Shown: positions 10,501-17,995 of the stretch, piece after piece | Layout: each line of letters opens with the position of its first letter | Numbering within the stretch: the stretch's first letter is position 1 | NCBI GenBank assembly: GCA_001599295.1 | Contig: BCGN01000005.1 | Location: 620,001-684,000, forward strand | Reading direction: 5' to 3' | DNA length: 64,000 bases | From: Sporopachydermia quercuum | Taxonomy: Eukaryota > Ascomycota > Sporopachydermiomycetes > Sporopachydermiales > Sporopachydermiaceae | Position numbers and translations under genes: made by a program | The notes under the pieces: model-generated | Databases searched by the model: none | Seen by the model: the letters and a program-made list of their open reading frames with translations, nothing else | What the model was told of the DNA's origin: nothing

Positions 10501-12392
10501 TGCTTCGGGATTCCATTCTAGACAGCGTTATCCGAGGGTTGTCGTCGGTTACGAAGCCGGAATGGAAAGAGGATTGTGAACTGAGTTTACAAAGTCTTCT
10601 TTCGGTGTATCAATCGCCTAATATAGATGTGATTATACCTATTTTGGAAGAATCTAAATTCTATGACGTGTTATTTATGTTGTTTCGGTCGGAACGGAGA
10701 TATCCAGAATTATTACAACTAGCATTCCGGCAAATATCAGAACCACAACCCGAATTTTCTCCCGAATTTTCTTCGGACGGAAACTCCCAGTTACTTTCAA
10801 TCGTGAAGAAATGCCTCGTTGCCACGTCAAATCCCAACATGTCCCGTGAACGGTACGCCCTACATCAAATCATCTCCGATAACCTGGAAGTGCTTCTACT
10901 ATTAGATCTTAAGTTCACCGTCTCTTTGCTTGATCAATATGCACCAGAATTACACTCAAAAGTGTTTCAGCTCAAGAACGACAAGCTGAAATACAACTAT
11001 CTAGCGGCAAGAATATTAGTTAATGGGAAAACTTTAGGGGACGGAATAACTACAAGGAAACCTTTCTCCAACAGAGAGTTGCTTCTGTTTGTTAAACTAA
11101 TGATTCAATTTGATCCTCTTCAAGTACGCCGACTGCTAGAGCTATTAGGGCCCAGAGCACCATTGGCCCATGAGATCCACGATGAACTAGTCGCTGGCAA
11201 ATGTATTGAAAGCTTGATATACTTGCTAGTTAAAGAAGACCAATTCAAAGCTGCAACCGATGAATGTATCAAATACTGTAAGGAATTATTAGCACAATTG
11301 TTGGAAACGTTGGAAACAGGTACCGGAAAGGATGAAGAAGAAGAACAAGAAGAAGAAGAAGAAGAAGAAAAAGCAGCTGAATGGCAAGAAATAGAAACAG
11401 TTCAAGAAACAATAAGCAAATATCTTCATTTGGGATTGAATGTGTGCAGCAATGACAAAATACTATACGAAAATATTAATCATGACAAAGAAGAATTGTC
11501 ACTAGGACAAGAATTGGACTTAGAAATGATAGAATATGCTGTTGAGTTATTCAAATCTGTTACCAGGCTGAAACCAGACAAGGTACCTGACAACACAACA
11601 TCACGTGATGAGAATATAGTTTCCGTTATTGACTTCGGTAAGAAATTGGTTCAGGAGACTTTCACAGCAGCTGCTAATAGATCAAATAAAACATGGAAAC
11701 TGTTTAATGAAAAGCATTCTCAAGACGGAAATAATACTGGTTTCACAACAACATCCAAAGCTGTTTCAATTATGAGTAATGAATCCTTTGCTAAAATATT
11801 CATGGAGTTCCTTCATAGAGCTGAACAGAAACACGAAACAACACTAGGTGATATTAGAACAGTCATGCAAGAGGTTTTCGTTGGATATACGTTTGAAAAG
11901 CATATATTTAGACTAGCATTGAAGTTGCTGAATGAAGACGTTTATAAGGATCTGACGTACCTTAGTATGGAAAGATTGAGAGGATGGAGAGTTAGTAGCG
12001 TTGAATGTGAAGCCTGTGGCAAGAATGTTTGGGGCCATGGAGTTTCTGATGATGTTTATATAGCATGGGAGAACAAGAAACGAGGGGAAATTCGAGCTTT
12101 GGTGTCAAATACTGAGGAGAGGATGGGCAGAGCAAAATTGGTCTATGAGTCGTTGAAAGCTGAAGGTGAAATTGTGGATACTAATGATAATAGTGGTACA
12201 GGGGAGGAAACCGGAAATAATGCTGAAGGGGGACAAAATGAAACCGGGAATGAGTTTGCTAGTCTTGAACTGGTCGTGTTTCAATGTCGTCACAGCTATC
12301 ACTGTAACTGCTTGAAGAACTTGGGGGCGTTCAATGGAGGACGATACACCTGTATTGTGTGCGAAGCTAATCATCGTGAGACTGCCAATTGA
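7524..12392 (+). CDS. VPS8: Vps8, CORVET tethering complex subunit with C-terminal RING
   Basis: A 1622-aa endosomal tether subunit that binds the Rab5-type GTPase Vps21 and promotes early-endosome fusion. The N-terminal half has WD40-like sequence after a Ser/Thr-rich head. The centre carries the Vps8 signature (LLGRYEFMVGALANWADRLL, then QGRYVDAIELAREYYIG) and continues as an alpha-solenoid. A polyglutamate run sits near residues 1270-1290. The C-terminus is a split RING-H2-like zinc finger: CEAC at about residue 1495, then CRHSYHCNC and a CIVC pair from about residue 1587. It is longer than S. cerevisiae Vps8 (1274 aa). Four single-base ambiguities lie inside. In S. cerevisiae VPS8 (YAL002W) is next to TFC3; here it is 5.6 kb away, with three genes between. 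Confidence 0.93.
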   Translation: MTRLEETGQLXEASNSTESVAVANGTTSDQKLLEDNTGDNVSLASDQNGFLRINSPSIQGSAPTTPERKFPYLLRHSPSAFSPGGLSVASPGRRRLDDRFQTRISSLYSHRPTSRTNSLLSISTTSEDPLYSDSKLNALEPVRWTKLRRISSYLFSATITSLYGSPTTILPAATICVGTTKGYVXVFDYHQILRAVLGYGTKAEESGEVSALAVSADSTVLASAHASGHIFTWDLTQAINIGAGISAARSSNNFGTGSGPGLKPSIEIPPQSKSGSGHQPGANILHVNFIGKRHSALVSADVFGMCYAHELVRGVLGKSVKTSRVLGRPPSANQNAKVPNSKLTTILDCSAMPLGPVVDPCDELGLVALLTPHVLVIVSTVPVPATQYKTGRPKVLDTRLGISGCLAWFPPLKTRDSGSDSGKHTESGYPRLAYGWGNILTVLSVKSTETKNGKDSKKTISLEFSSKKRWVSSETIVAVQWVSSKIIAALTKTQQLSLINAEKMTECASADLLTRHILHRDVFSSQLSGLKFDTSAEQVKISDLFAQSFRSFKGRLFLLGRYEFMVGALANWADRLLSIMSQGRYVDAIELAREYYIGEETDLVIVGLPEDDKTRHKMLYNQILEMVMASLRYTFRKASKDSGEDNTNNFGNDIENRKPKNIGDDVFTNFGEHSDYSXHGSETGSETGRELGTLTELLPVCFRACVAVGAPEFLTEQIFDYFNYGNHLGLFFDLLAPFILNKDLTVLPPTVLEAMVSYYISSGQGDKLEEIICTIDLRNLDLHLAISLCEKHHLRDALSYIWNVALNDYITPFMEFISLMNXGNYEDEREPNKVYGYISYILTGRQYPTDYMISDGDVTLVSRAKAQLYYAIFRGSAIEWPQGSDKIVAEVINGRNDTSFPYLYLLVKFNPQELLASFNEALEDEFLNYDEQEGALFDTLDSHSNTMKVSRQYIVDILFELFDSTDLSEDAEAVTYFWIFIARNYPKYPQFIVLRDSILDSVIRGLSSVTKPEWKEDCELSLQSLLSVYQSPNIDVIIPILEESKFYDVLFMLFRSERRYPELLQLAFRQISEPQPEFSPEFSSDGNSQLLSIVKKCLVATSNPNMSRERYALHQIISDNLEVLLLLDLKFTVSLLDQYAPELHSKVFQLKNDKLKYNYLAARILVNGKTLGDGITTRKPFSNRELLLFVKLMIQFDPLQVRRLLELLGPRAPLAHEIHDELVAGKCIESLIYLLVKEDQFKAATDECIKYCKELLAQLLETLETGTGKDEEEEQEEEEEEEKAAEWQEIETVQETISKYLHLGLNVCSNDKILYENINHDKEELSLGQELDLEMIEYAVELFKSVTRLKPDKVPDNTTSRDENIVSVIDFGKKLVQETFTAAANRSNKTWKLFNEKHSQDGNNTGFTTTSKAVSIMSNESFAKIFMEFLHRAEQKHETTLGDIRTVMQEVFVGYTFEKHIFRLALKLLNEDVYKDLTYLSMERLRGWRVSSVECEACGKNVWGHGVSDDVYIAWENKKRGEIRALVSNTEERMGRAKLVYESLKAEGEIVDTNDNSGTGEETGNNAEGGQNETGNEFASLELVVFQCRHSYHCNCLKNLGAFNGGRYTCIVCEANHRETAN

Positions 12393-12921
12393 TTCAAATA
12401 TGTTGATCTAATTTCCAGTTTTTGTTAGTTAAGAGTTTGACTTTATAAATAGAGTTTGTAAGTGGTGTCAACTTAAAACTGAATTGCTAAACCCTAAATC
12501 TAGAGCGTTAACTTTAAAAAGTCATCTTCACAAAACTGATCATTGATTTGCTTCGTTTATACTTTTGTTTCCTCTTCAATTTCTTCCCTGTTTAAGAAAT
12601 CTCCTGATTAATAGCTAGTATAATACATGAACATAATTATAGACTTTAAATAGCATAAGAATTATTCTAAGAATCGCCTGACGCGAAAACAATTGAAACT
12701 CCAGCTGATTTGACAGTAACTTTGNTGATCCAAAAGTTAAGCCACCTACAATTGTTCAGTTGAGAGTACGAANACAATACGCCTATTTCGTTAACTGTCA
12801 GGTAGTTCAGTAAATCATTACTTGGGTACTACTGTCGAACTGCTATATCTCTGTTTATGCTGCTGCTGCCAACCTTTCTTAACTAGCAAGATTAATAAAA
12901 AGGAGGTACATCACTAGCAAA
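12393..12921. other. VPS8-CFEM gene intergenic region
   Basis: 529 bp of AT-rich sequence with two ambiguous bases (12725, 12773). It serves as VPS8 3' flank and as promoter of the spliced gene that follows. No repeat or RNA gene is seen. Confidence 0.45.
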
Positions 12922-13948
12922 ATGACTAGCTTCAATCAAATCCTTCTTTTATGGATGAAAATAAGCGTTTGTCTTGCATTTCTGCCAACATATGTTTATG
13001 CTGCTAACAATCAAAACGTACTTCTACCATCTTACTACACTCTCCTTCAGGGCGCTTGTGTTTCTTTCATTGCTTGAAATCCGGAAAGAAATATCTGTAA
13101 ACCCCTTGATCAAACAGTACTAACATTCAAAAACAATCTTTTTCTAGAATAATGAATGTTTACAACTGATGGCAAAAAGTATTGCTTCTTGTTCTGAGTC
13201 TGACTTAGTTTGCCATTGTTGTGTTGTCCTTCATGGCGACACTAGTTGTTCCACAAGTTTTAAAGATAGCGTAAGTGTATTATTACAGTAATCAGAACAG
13301 TTAGACAGACCCAATATTGTTTTCTGTACTGAAGAAGAAATGATTAGACCTTAGAATCTTCAATTAACGTGATAAACATTGTAATATAGGAGATTGAATT
13401 ATTAGTGAANGCATTAGAAGAGAAATGTAAAGACATCTCAGCTGAGACATGCAAAGAGTTCAGTAAGAATTTAAGTGATGAAAAGGGAAAACCAAGTAGT
13501 ACCATAACTGATACTTTAAAAGAGTTAACTACAGGTATGTCATAACAATTCTTATAATCACAGCACCCGCAATTGAAATCCTATATGTCGATTGGTACTA
13601 ACTGTCTGAACCATCCAAGAGTCATCTAAAATCAGCCCCGATGAAATAAAACCAACTTCTCCGTCAAAACCACCATCAATAATATCAACTTTCAACAACT
13701 CTGAAACCTTCAAAACAAAGAAGGTCCTGATTTCCACCAGAACAGTCACCGATGAATCAGGAATATTTATCACAACCCAGACTTTAGCAAGTGATCCTAG
13801 AAAATCTTATCCTCATCATTCATCAGTAATAGAGCTTGCAAACCAAGGAAATGGTTTGTTTGGTTTTTCTGTTGTATTCACAGTATTTATCTCAATGATT
13901 GTTATCATATTAAGTATTGTCCTACAGCTTGTGTTCCTGACGGACTGA
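12922..13948 (+). CDS. Secreted CFEM-type cysteine-rich, probable GPI-anchored protein, 4 exons
   Basis: Assembled from the sequence, because no single frame is long. Proposed exons: 12922-13059, 13148-13270, 13390-13534, 13620-13948 (244 aa). It has a signal peptide (MTSFNQILLLWMKISVCLAF, ending near YAAN), then a cysteine pattern C-x3-C-x10-C-x3-D-x2-C-x-C across the first junction. This is the CFEM signature, including the aspartate that coordinates haem iron in characterised CFEM proteins. More cysteines follow (TSC, EEKC, AETC), then a Ser/Thr/Pro-rich stalk. The end is a small-residue site (ANQGNG) and a hydrophobic tail running to the stop, like a GPI signal. Introns 2 and 3 have gtaagt and gtatgt donors; introns 1 and 3 have TACTAAC. 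The first donor (gtttct) is weak. Function (haem or iron capture, or wall structure) is inferred only from the family. Confidence 0.65.
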
Positions 13949-14070
13949 TCAATAATGGCCAGGTATTGGCAATAAAGCTTATTCAACTGACTTGACAACA
14001 AATACCATTATTTGATTTACTTCACTTAATGACTTCTGTTTCACATTTAATAGCTGATCTATCTAACTAT

Positions 14071-14108
14071 ATTAACATTCATTAACATTCATTAACATTC
14101 ATTAACAT
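14071..14108. repeat. Tandem repeat attaacattc, 3.8 copies
   Basis: Three exact copies of the 10-mer attaacattc plus a partial fourth. They lie in the short convergent gap between the CFEM gene and ERG26. Confidence 0.9.
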
Positions 14109-14145
14109 GATATCAAATGAATTCTTTTATTGATATACAACACAT

Positions 14146-15219
14146 CTATTTACTTTCTTTGCTTTCCTGTTCATCCATCCATTCAAGCGTTTTCCTAATA
14201 CCTGCTTCTAAATCAACAGCTGGTTTATACCCCAAAATAGTCTTTGCTTTAGTAATATTATGATATCTATAAGCACATACAATCTTAACTCTGAACGGAG
14301 TCAGTCCTGGTTCTCTACCTAAAAGCTTTGAGACACCTGCAGATAAATAACCAGCTAAAATAGCTACAGGACGATTTAAAACAATAACCTTCTTATCGAT
14401 ATGTCCATCAGCTTTCCAAACTGTTCTAGCCAAAGTCCAGAAGTAAGTAGGAGCATCATTAGTAATAAAAAATGTTTGACCACCAACATCTTTGGCTACA
14501 GAGGGATCATCACTTAATAGCTTTTCTGCTGCTAAAACATGAGCGTCTGCAACATTTCCAACGTACGTCCAATCGAACAAATTATTATTGTCACCAATCT
14601 GAAATTTAGACTGTCCAAGCTTTGCTACTTGTCGTAAACCAGGGACAAGCTGTCGATCTCCAGGACCAAAAATACCAGCTGGTCTTAAGGCAACAGTTAG
14701 AAAGATGCTGTCGGGATCATTTGCTTCTAACACCATAACTTCAGCTCTTGCTTTGGTATCATTATATGCATCCATTGGAACCGCAGGATATGGATATGTC
14801 TCGTCAGCATTTCTGATGTCTTGACCATTGAAAATTACCCCTGCTGATGATGTATAAACAACTGCTTTGATCCCTAATTCTTTAGCGACCTTCAATAAAT
14901 TAGAAGTTCCATCAATGTTGACTTTTTCGTAAATTTCTTTCTGTTGACCATGAATTGGTGATGCTGAATGAACAATTACATCCGGTTTAGCAGCTTTGAT
15001 TGCTTTACTGACATCTTCCGAGGATGACAAATCTCCTTGATGGAATTCTATCTCTGAGGGATCAAATGTAAAAGATTTTGATAAATGTTCTTTGTCAGGG
15101 AGACCTCTTACGTCAAATACGTGCACTTTTGGTTGTGGTGATAGATCATGAAACTTTTGAACAAGATGTAACCCGAGGAAGCCCGCTCCTCCTATTAAAA
15201 GGACCGATTTGATAGCCAT
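14146..15219 (-). CDS. ERG26: Erg26, C-3 sterol dehydrogenase (C-4 decarboxylase)
   Basis: A 357-aa short-chain dehydrogenase of ergosterol synthesis. It acts in the ER with Erg25/Erg27/Erg28 to remove the C-4 methyl groups by NAD-dependent oxidation and decarboxylation. The Rossmann motif GGAGFLG lies near residue 10. TSSAGVIFNGQD and the catalytic Tyr-x3-Lys (AYNDTKARAE) follow, then ALRPAGIFGPGDRQLVPGLR, which is nearly identical to yeast Erg26. I start at MAIKSVLL (ATG at 15219): the upstream frame to 15315 adds 32 residues absent from the 349-aa yeast protein. In S. cerevisiae ERG26 is YGL001C, the gene next to CEN7, which fits the surrounding block. Confidence 0.96.
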   Translation of the reverse strand: MAIKSVLLIGGAGFLGLHLVQKFHDLSPQPKVHVFDVRGLPDKEHLSKSFTFDPSEIEFHQGDLSSSEDVSKAIKAAKPDVIVHSASPIHGQQKEIYEKVNIDGTSNLLKVAKELGIKAVVYTSSAGVIFNGQDIRNADETYPYPAVPMDAYNDTKARAEVMVLEANDPDSIFLTVALRPAGIFGPGDRQLVPGLRQVAKLGQSKFQIGDNNNLFDWTYVGNVADAHVLAAEKLLSDDPSVAKDVGGQTFFITNDAPTYFWTLARTVWKADGHIDKKVIVLNRPVAILAGYLSAGVSKLLGREPGLTPFRVKIVCAYRYHNITKAKTILGYKPAVDLEAGIRKTLEWMDEQESKESK

Positions 15220-15677
15220 TGTGAAAATCGAATGACCAGAAAGCTTGAATCTTAACAAATTATAGGCCAAGACGAGCGAGTAAAAATAATNACTTTTTAT
15301 AAAGAATCTTGCCACAATTCAATGGTTTTTACGCTAGAGAAGAAAAGTGTTTATTGATTTGTTGCTGCATGATCAGCCTATTGATCAATGCTGAACGCGT
15401 GGAAATGAAAGGTTGGAGTTTGTGTCAATTGGTATGACATGTTATGTCACACCATGTTGTGTTATGACTGGGATGTTCATGACATATTAAAATCACGCGA
15501 CTTAACACGTGATCGCAAGGGTAACTGCTGCTTTTATATTTATTGAATAAACTACAATTGATAGAGAGTAATAGGAATAAAGGAGTCACGCAAAATGTTT
15601 ACAAAATGTTTACTGTATTAATTTAGTCTCGGCTCCTTGATCTTGTATATTATTATGTTATGTAATGTAGTATATAA
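15220..15677. promoter_or_regulatory. ERG26 promoter
   Basis: 458 bp between co-directional ERG26 and NUP60. It contains an MluI-type hexamer ACGCGT (15395-15400), several acatgt/gtcaca-like words around 15433-15470 and an E-box (15506-15511). One ambiguous base lies in the discarded ERG26 extension (15291). Confidence 0.5.
15506..15511. promoter_or_regulatory. CACGTG E-box (Cbf1/bHLH type)
   Basis: CACGTG with flanking bases reads ATCACGTG on the minus strand, a full RTCACRTG match. It lies about 290 bp upstream of ERG26, so it may be a bHLH or Cbf1 site. The presence of the motif is certain; its use is not. Confidence 0.35.
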
Positions 15678-17162
15678 CTAAAATGCGAACAGTGAGATTG
15701 GTAAAGTCTTTGCAAGAGTCTTGTCTTCCTCAGAGATTGGCTTACCATTAATTCCGGAAAACTGCTTACTAAAATAGTCAACATATTTTTCTTTGTCTTC
15801 TACTGTATCCTCAGTTGTGGAAGTAGAGGGGGAAGTAAGAGTAGAAGAAGAACTGGAACCGGAACCGGAAGTGGTATTGATAGGTGCAGGTTCTTCCTTG
15901 GTAGCAGTATTTTTGGCACCAAAACTAACATTAGCAGTACCAAAGCTTTGATTAGTTGTGTTNAGCGTAAAGCTTGGTTTACTGCTATCTGATTTGCTAT
16001 TGACTGCAGCTAAAGGTGTTTCCGGCTTACTATCTAACGTTGATGTAGTTGCAGATGTGGTACTTGGTTTAAAGGAGCTGGGAGCAGGATTTGAAACCGG
16101 TTTCTCTTCAGCTTGGTTTCCTGTAGAATTCTCATTGCTTTGTTTGGTTTTCCCTTCACCATTGGATTCGCCATTTACATCTATGCTTTCACGTAATTGA
16201 GACGGTTTCAATGGTTTGAACTTGAACAGGTTGTCATTACTCTTTGGAACAGGGGAAGCAGTGTTTGAATATGATACAGGTGTAGGTGAAAAGGACATTG
16301 GTTCCGGTCTTGAAGAAGGTTTATCAAAAGACAGCTTAGGAGGACTGGTAGGTCTTGGTTCAATAGCTTTTATATCTTTGTCGCTTCCTTTGATAACAGG
16401 GAATTCTTCATTATCACTAATTAACGATAACAGAGTTGATGCAGTTTGACTGAGATTTTGCTGTGAATCTGATTTATTGGCCTCTGAAGATTGAATTTGC
16501 TTTCTAACACTATTTTTGTCATACCTATCGCTAGGATCAGTCATTGCTGATGATCTGAATGGCGATGGCACACTAGAAAACTGAAACCCCGATCTACGCC
16601 TCTCAGATGATAATTTTCCAACAGAAACAACCAGTGGAGACCTTGTCCTCTTTGTCACGTCCTTATAAGGACTTTCCGTTAACTTTGAAATTGGTGTCTG
16701 GGCTTCTGATTTGTGACTTTCTTCTGTTACTTGTTTCGATGCGCTTTCATCTAGTTTGTTCTGCTCTTTCAGTAACGATAGAACTCCTTGCATTTCTATG
16801 TCAGATAACGGTTCCTTACCCTTCTGAGCAAAAAAAGCAGAGAGCCTTTCATTTGGAGATCTTGCACTTATTTCGGACGTATTTTCAATTATTTGTGCAG
16901 GCGTTGATGGTCCTAAATCATTGAATGATGGATATTTCTTAGGTTCTTCCTCGATTGTTTTCTTAGTTGGGAGTTCATCTTTTCTACCATAGAAAAAACT
17001 ACGGACTTTCGACAGCAATGATGATGGCGTACTTGTTTGTTTAACAACTCTCCTCTGGGGTGTAGATGGTCCTGATCGAGCGTAAGGCGAGGATGACGAT
17101 GCACCAAACCTACGGTTCGTTCTCATCACTCTGCTCTGGTCTTGAGATTGGAAAGGGTTCAT
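15678..17162 (-). CDS. NUP60: Nup60-like FG nucleoporin of the nuclear basket
   Basis: A 494-aa, highly polar, Ser/Thr/Pro-rich, largely disordered protein. Near residues 48-60, SLLSKVRSFFYG is an amphipathic segment like the one Nup60 uses to bind the inner nuclear membrane (LFSKIKTFF in S. cerevisiae). A FKFKPL motif and sparse FG sites (SFGTANVSFGAK) lie in the C-terminal half. Sequence similarity alone is modest because such proteins evolve fast. Position is strong support: it is divergent from TFC3 and lies near ERP and SWD1, exactly as NUP60 (YAR002W) does across CEN1 in S. cerevisiae. Length is close to yeast Nup60 (539 aa). Nup1 or Nup2 are less likely alternatives. One ambiguous base at 15963. 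Confidence 0.72.
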   Translation of the reverse strand: MNPFQSQDQSRVMRTNRRFGASSSSPYARSGPSTPQRRVVKQTSTPSSLLSKVRSFFYGRKDELPTKKTIEEEPKKYPSFNDLGPSTPAQIIENTSEISARSPNERLSAFFAQKGKEPLSDIEMQGVLSLLKEQNKLDESASKQVTEESHKSEAQTPISKLTESPYKDVTKRTRSPLVVSVGKLSSERRRSGFQFSSVPSPFRSSAMTDPSDRYDKNSVRKQIQSSEANKSDSQQNLSQTASTLLSLISDNEEFPVIKGSDKDIKAIEPRPTSPPKLSFDKPSSRPEPMSFSPTPVSYSNTASPVPKSNDNLFKFKPLKPSQLRESIDVNGESNGEGKTKQSNENSTGNQAEEKPVSNPAPSSFKPSTTSATTSTLDSKPETPLAAVNSKSDSSKPSFTXNTTNQSFGTANVSFGAKNTATKEEPAPINTTSGSGSSSSSTLTSPSTSTTEDTVEDKEKYVDYFSKQFSGINGKPISEEDKTLAKTLPISLFAF

Positions 17163-17995
17163 TGCTATGATGTTTCTAATTCCTATGGCAAATATAAACC
17201 TGAAAACACTCAGAAATCTCCTCTGATACCACCAAAAGTATTTGAAGCAATTTTTTGAAAGAATCTACTCGTTTCCCATTCTTTTTCATCTTTACTTGAG
17301 CTGAATGTAGAAAATAAGTACGAAGAATGACAAAACGGTATAAAAGTTCTATATGTGCGAAACAAAACCGGAAGTTAGGTATCAGGTGTTCAGGTGTTCA
17401 GTGAAAATGTCGGAAACTATACCAAACGAGATTTTCTCCTATACTATAAGATTTGGGGTGACACATCAGCTGTTTAATTCAAAATATTTTATAATCTTAA
17501 AACCGCCAATACTACGTTTCAAATTCAACTTTTACATACTTTAGTTCTACACTCCAAGCGGAATTCACTACCTCCCCACCAAGATTAAATAGATTCTGCG
17601 AAATTCCGGAAACTATTACATTTCCCTACTTGAAATCTAAAATCTCACTTCAGAAGTACTTCTCCACATCGAGACCTCATATTAGCATTCCTTCACATCT
17701 CTCTCCGTTTCACTCTTATCGTACCAAATAGATTTCTCTATGAGAGAGCAACGCGAGACAATGTCATCCTTCATATTTACTATCTATGTTAGTGTTATTG
17801 ATGTTACTACTGTCAACAGCCTGTTAATATTATTAGCTAGGTGAAATTCTTTCTTGAAATTCGCTGAATAATGTTTTCCAGTTGTTATTATTTCTGACCC
17901 GGTATATGCTTCTATTTTTCCTGCCTCAATAAATAGTAATATCGATATTGATACAGTGCACTTTTGGATGCAATGATTGCTTGGGGTGAGCTACA
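17163..17995. promoter_or_regulatory. NUP60/TFC3 divergent promoter; positional equivalent of CEN1
   Basis: 833 bp between divergent starts. In S. cerevisiae this junction holds CEN1. The sequence is of ordinary AT content. I find no RTCACRTG followed by about 80 bp of nearly pure AT and a TTTCCGAA core. A palindrome ttccgga lies at about 17604-17611. Short direct repeats (caggtgttcaggtgttcagtg, about 17383-17403) are present. Confidence 0.6.

Noticed and set aside
15220-15315. 32-residue N-terminal extension of ERG26
   Set aside because: Contains an ambiguous base and is absent from the family. The internal ATG at 15219 gives the conserved start.
15506-15513. Full CDEI match (RTCACRTG) in the ERG26-NUP60 gap, next to two genes that border centromeres in S. 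cerevisiae
   Set aside because: No adjacent 80-bp nearly pure AT element and no CDEIII core on either side. It is more simply an E-box in the ERG26 promoter.
17604-17611. ttccgga palindrome in the NUP60/TFC3 gap as a CDEIII core
   Set aside because: The surrounding bases do not fit the CDEIII consensus, and the flanks are not AT-dense enough for CDEII.
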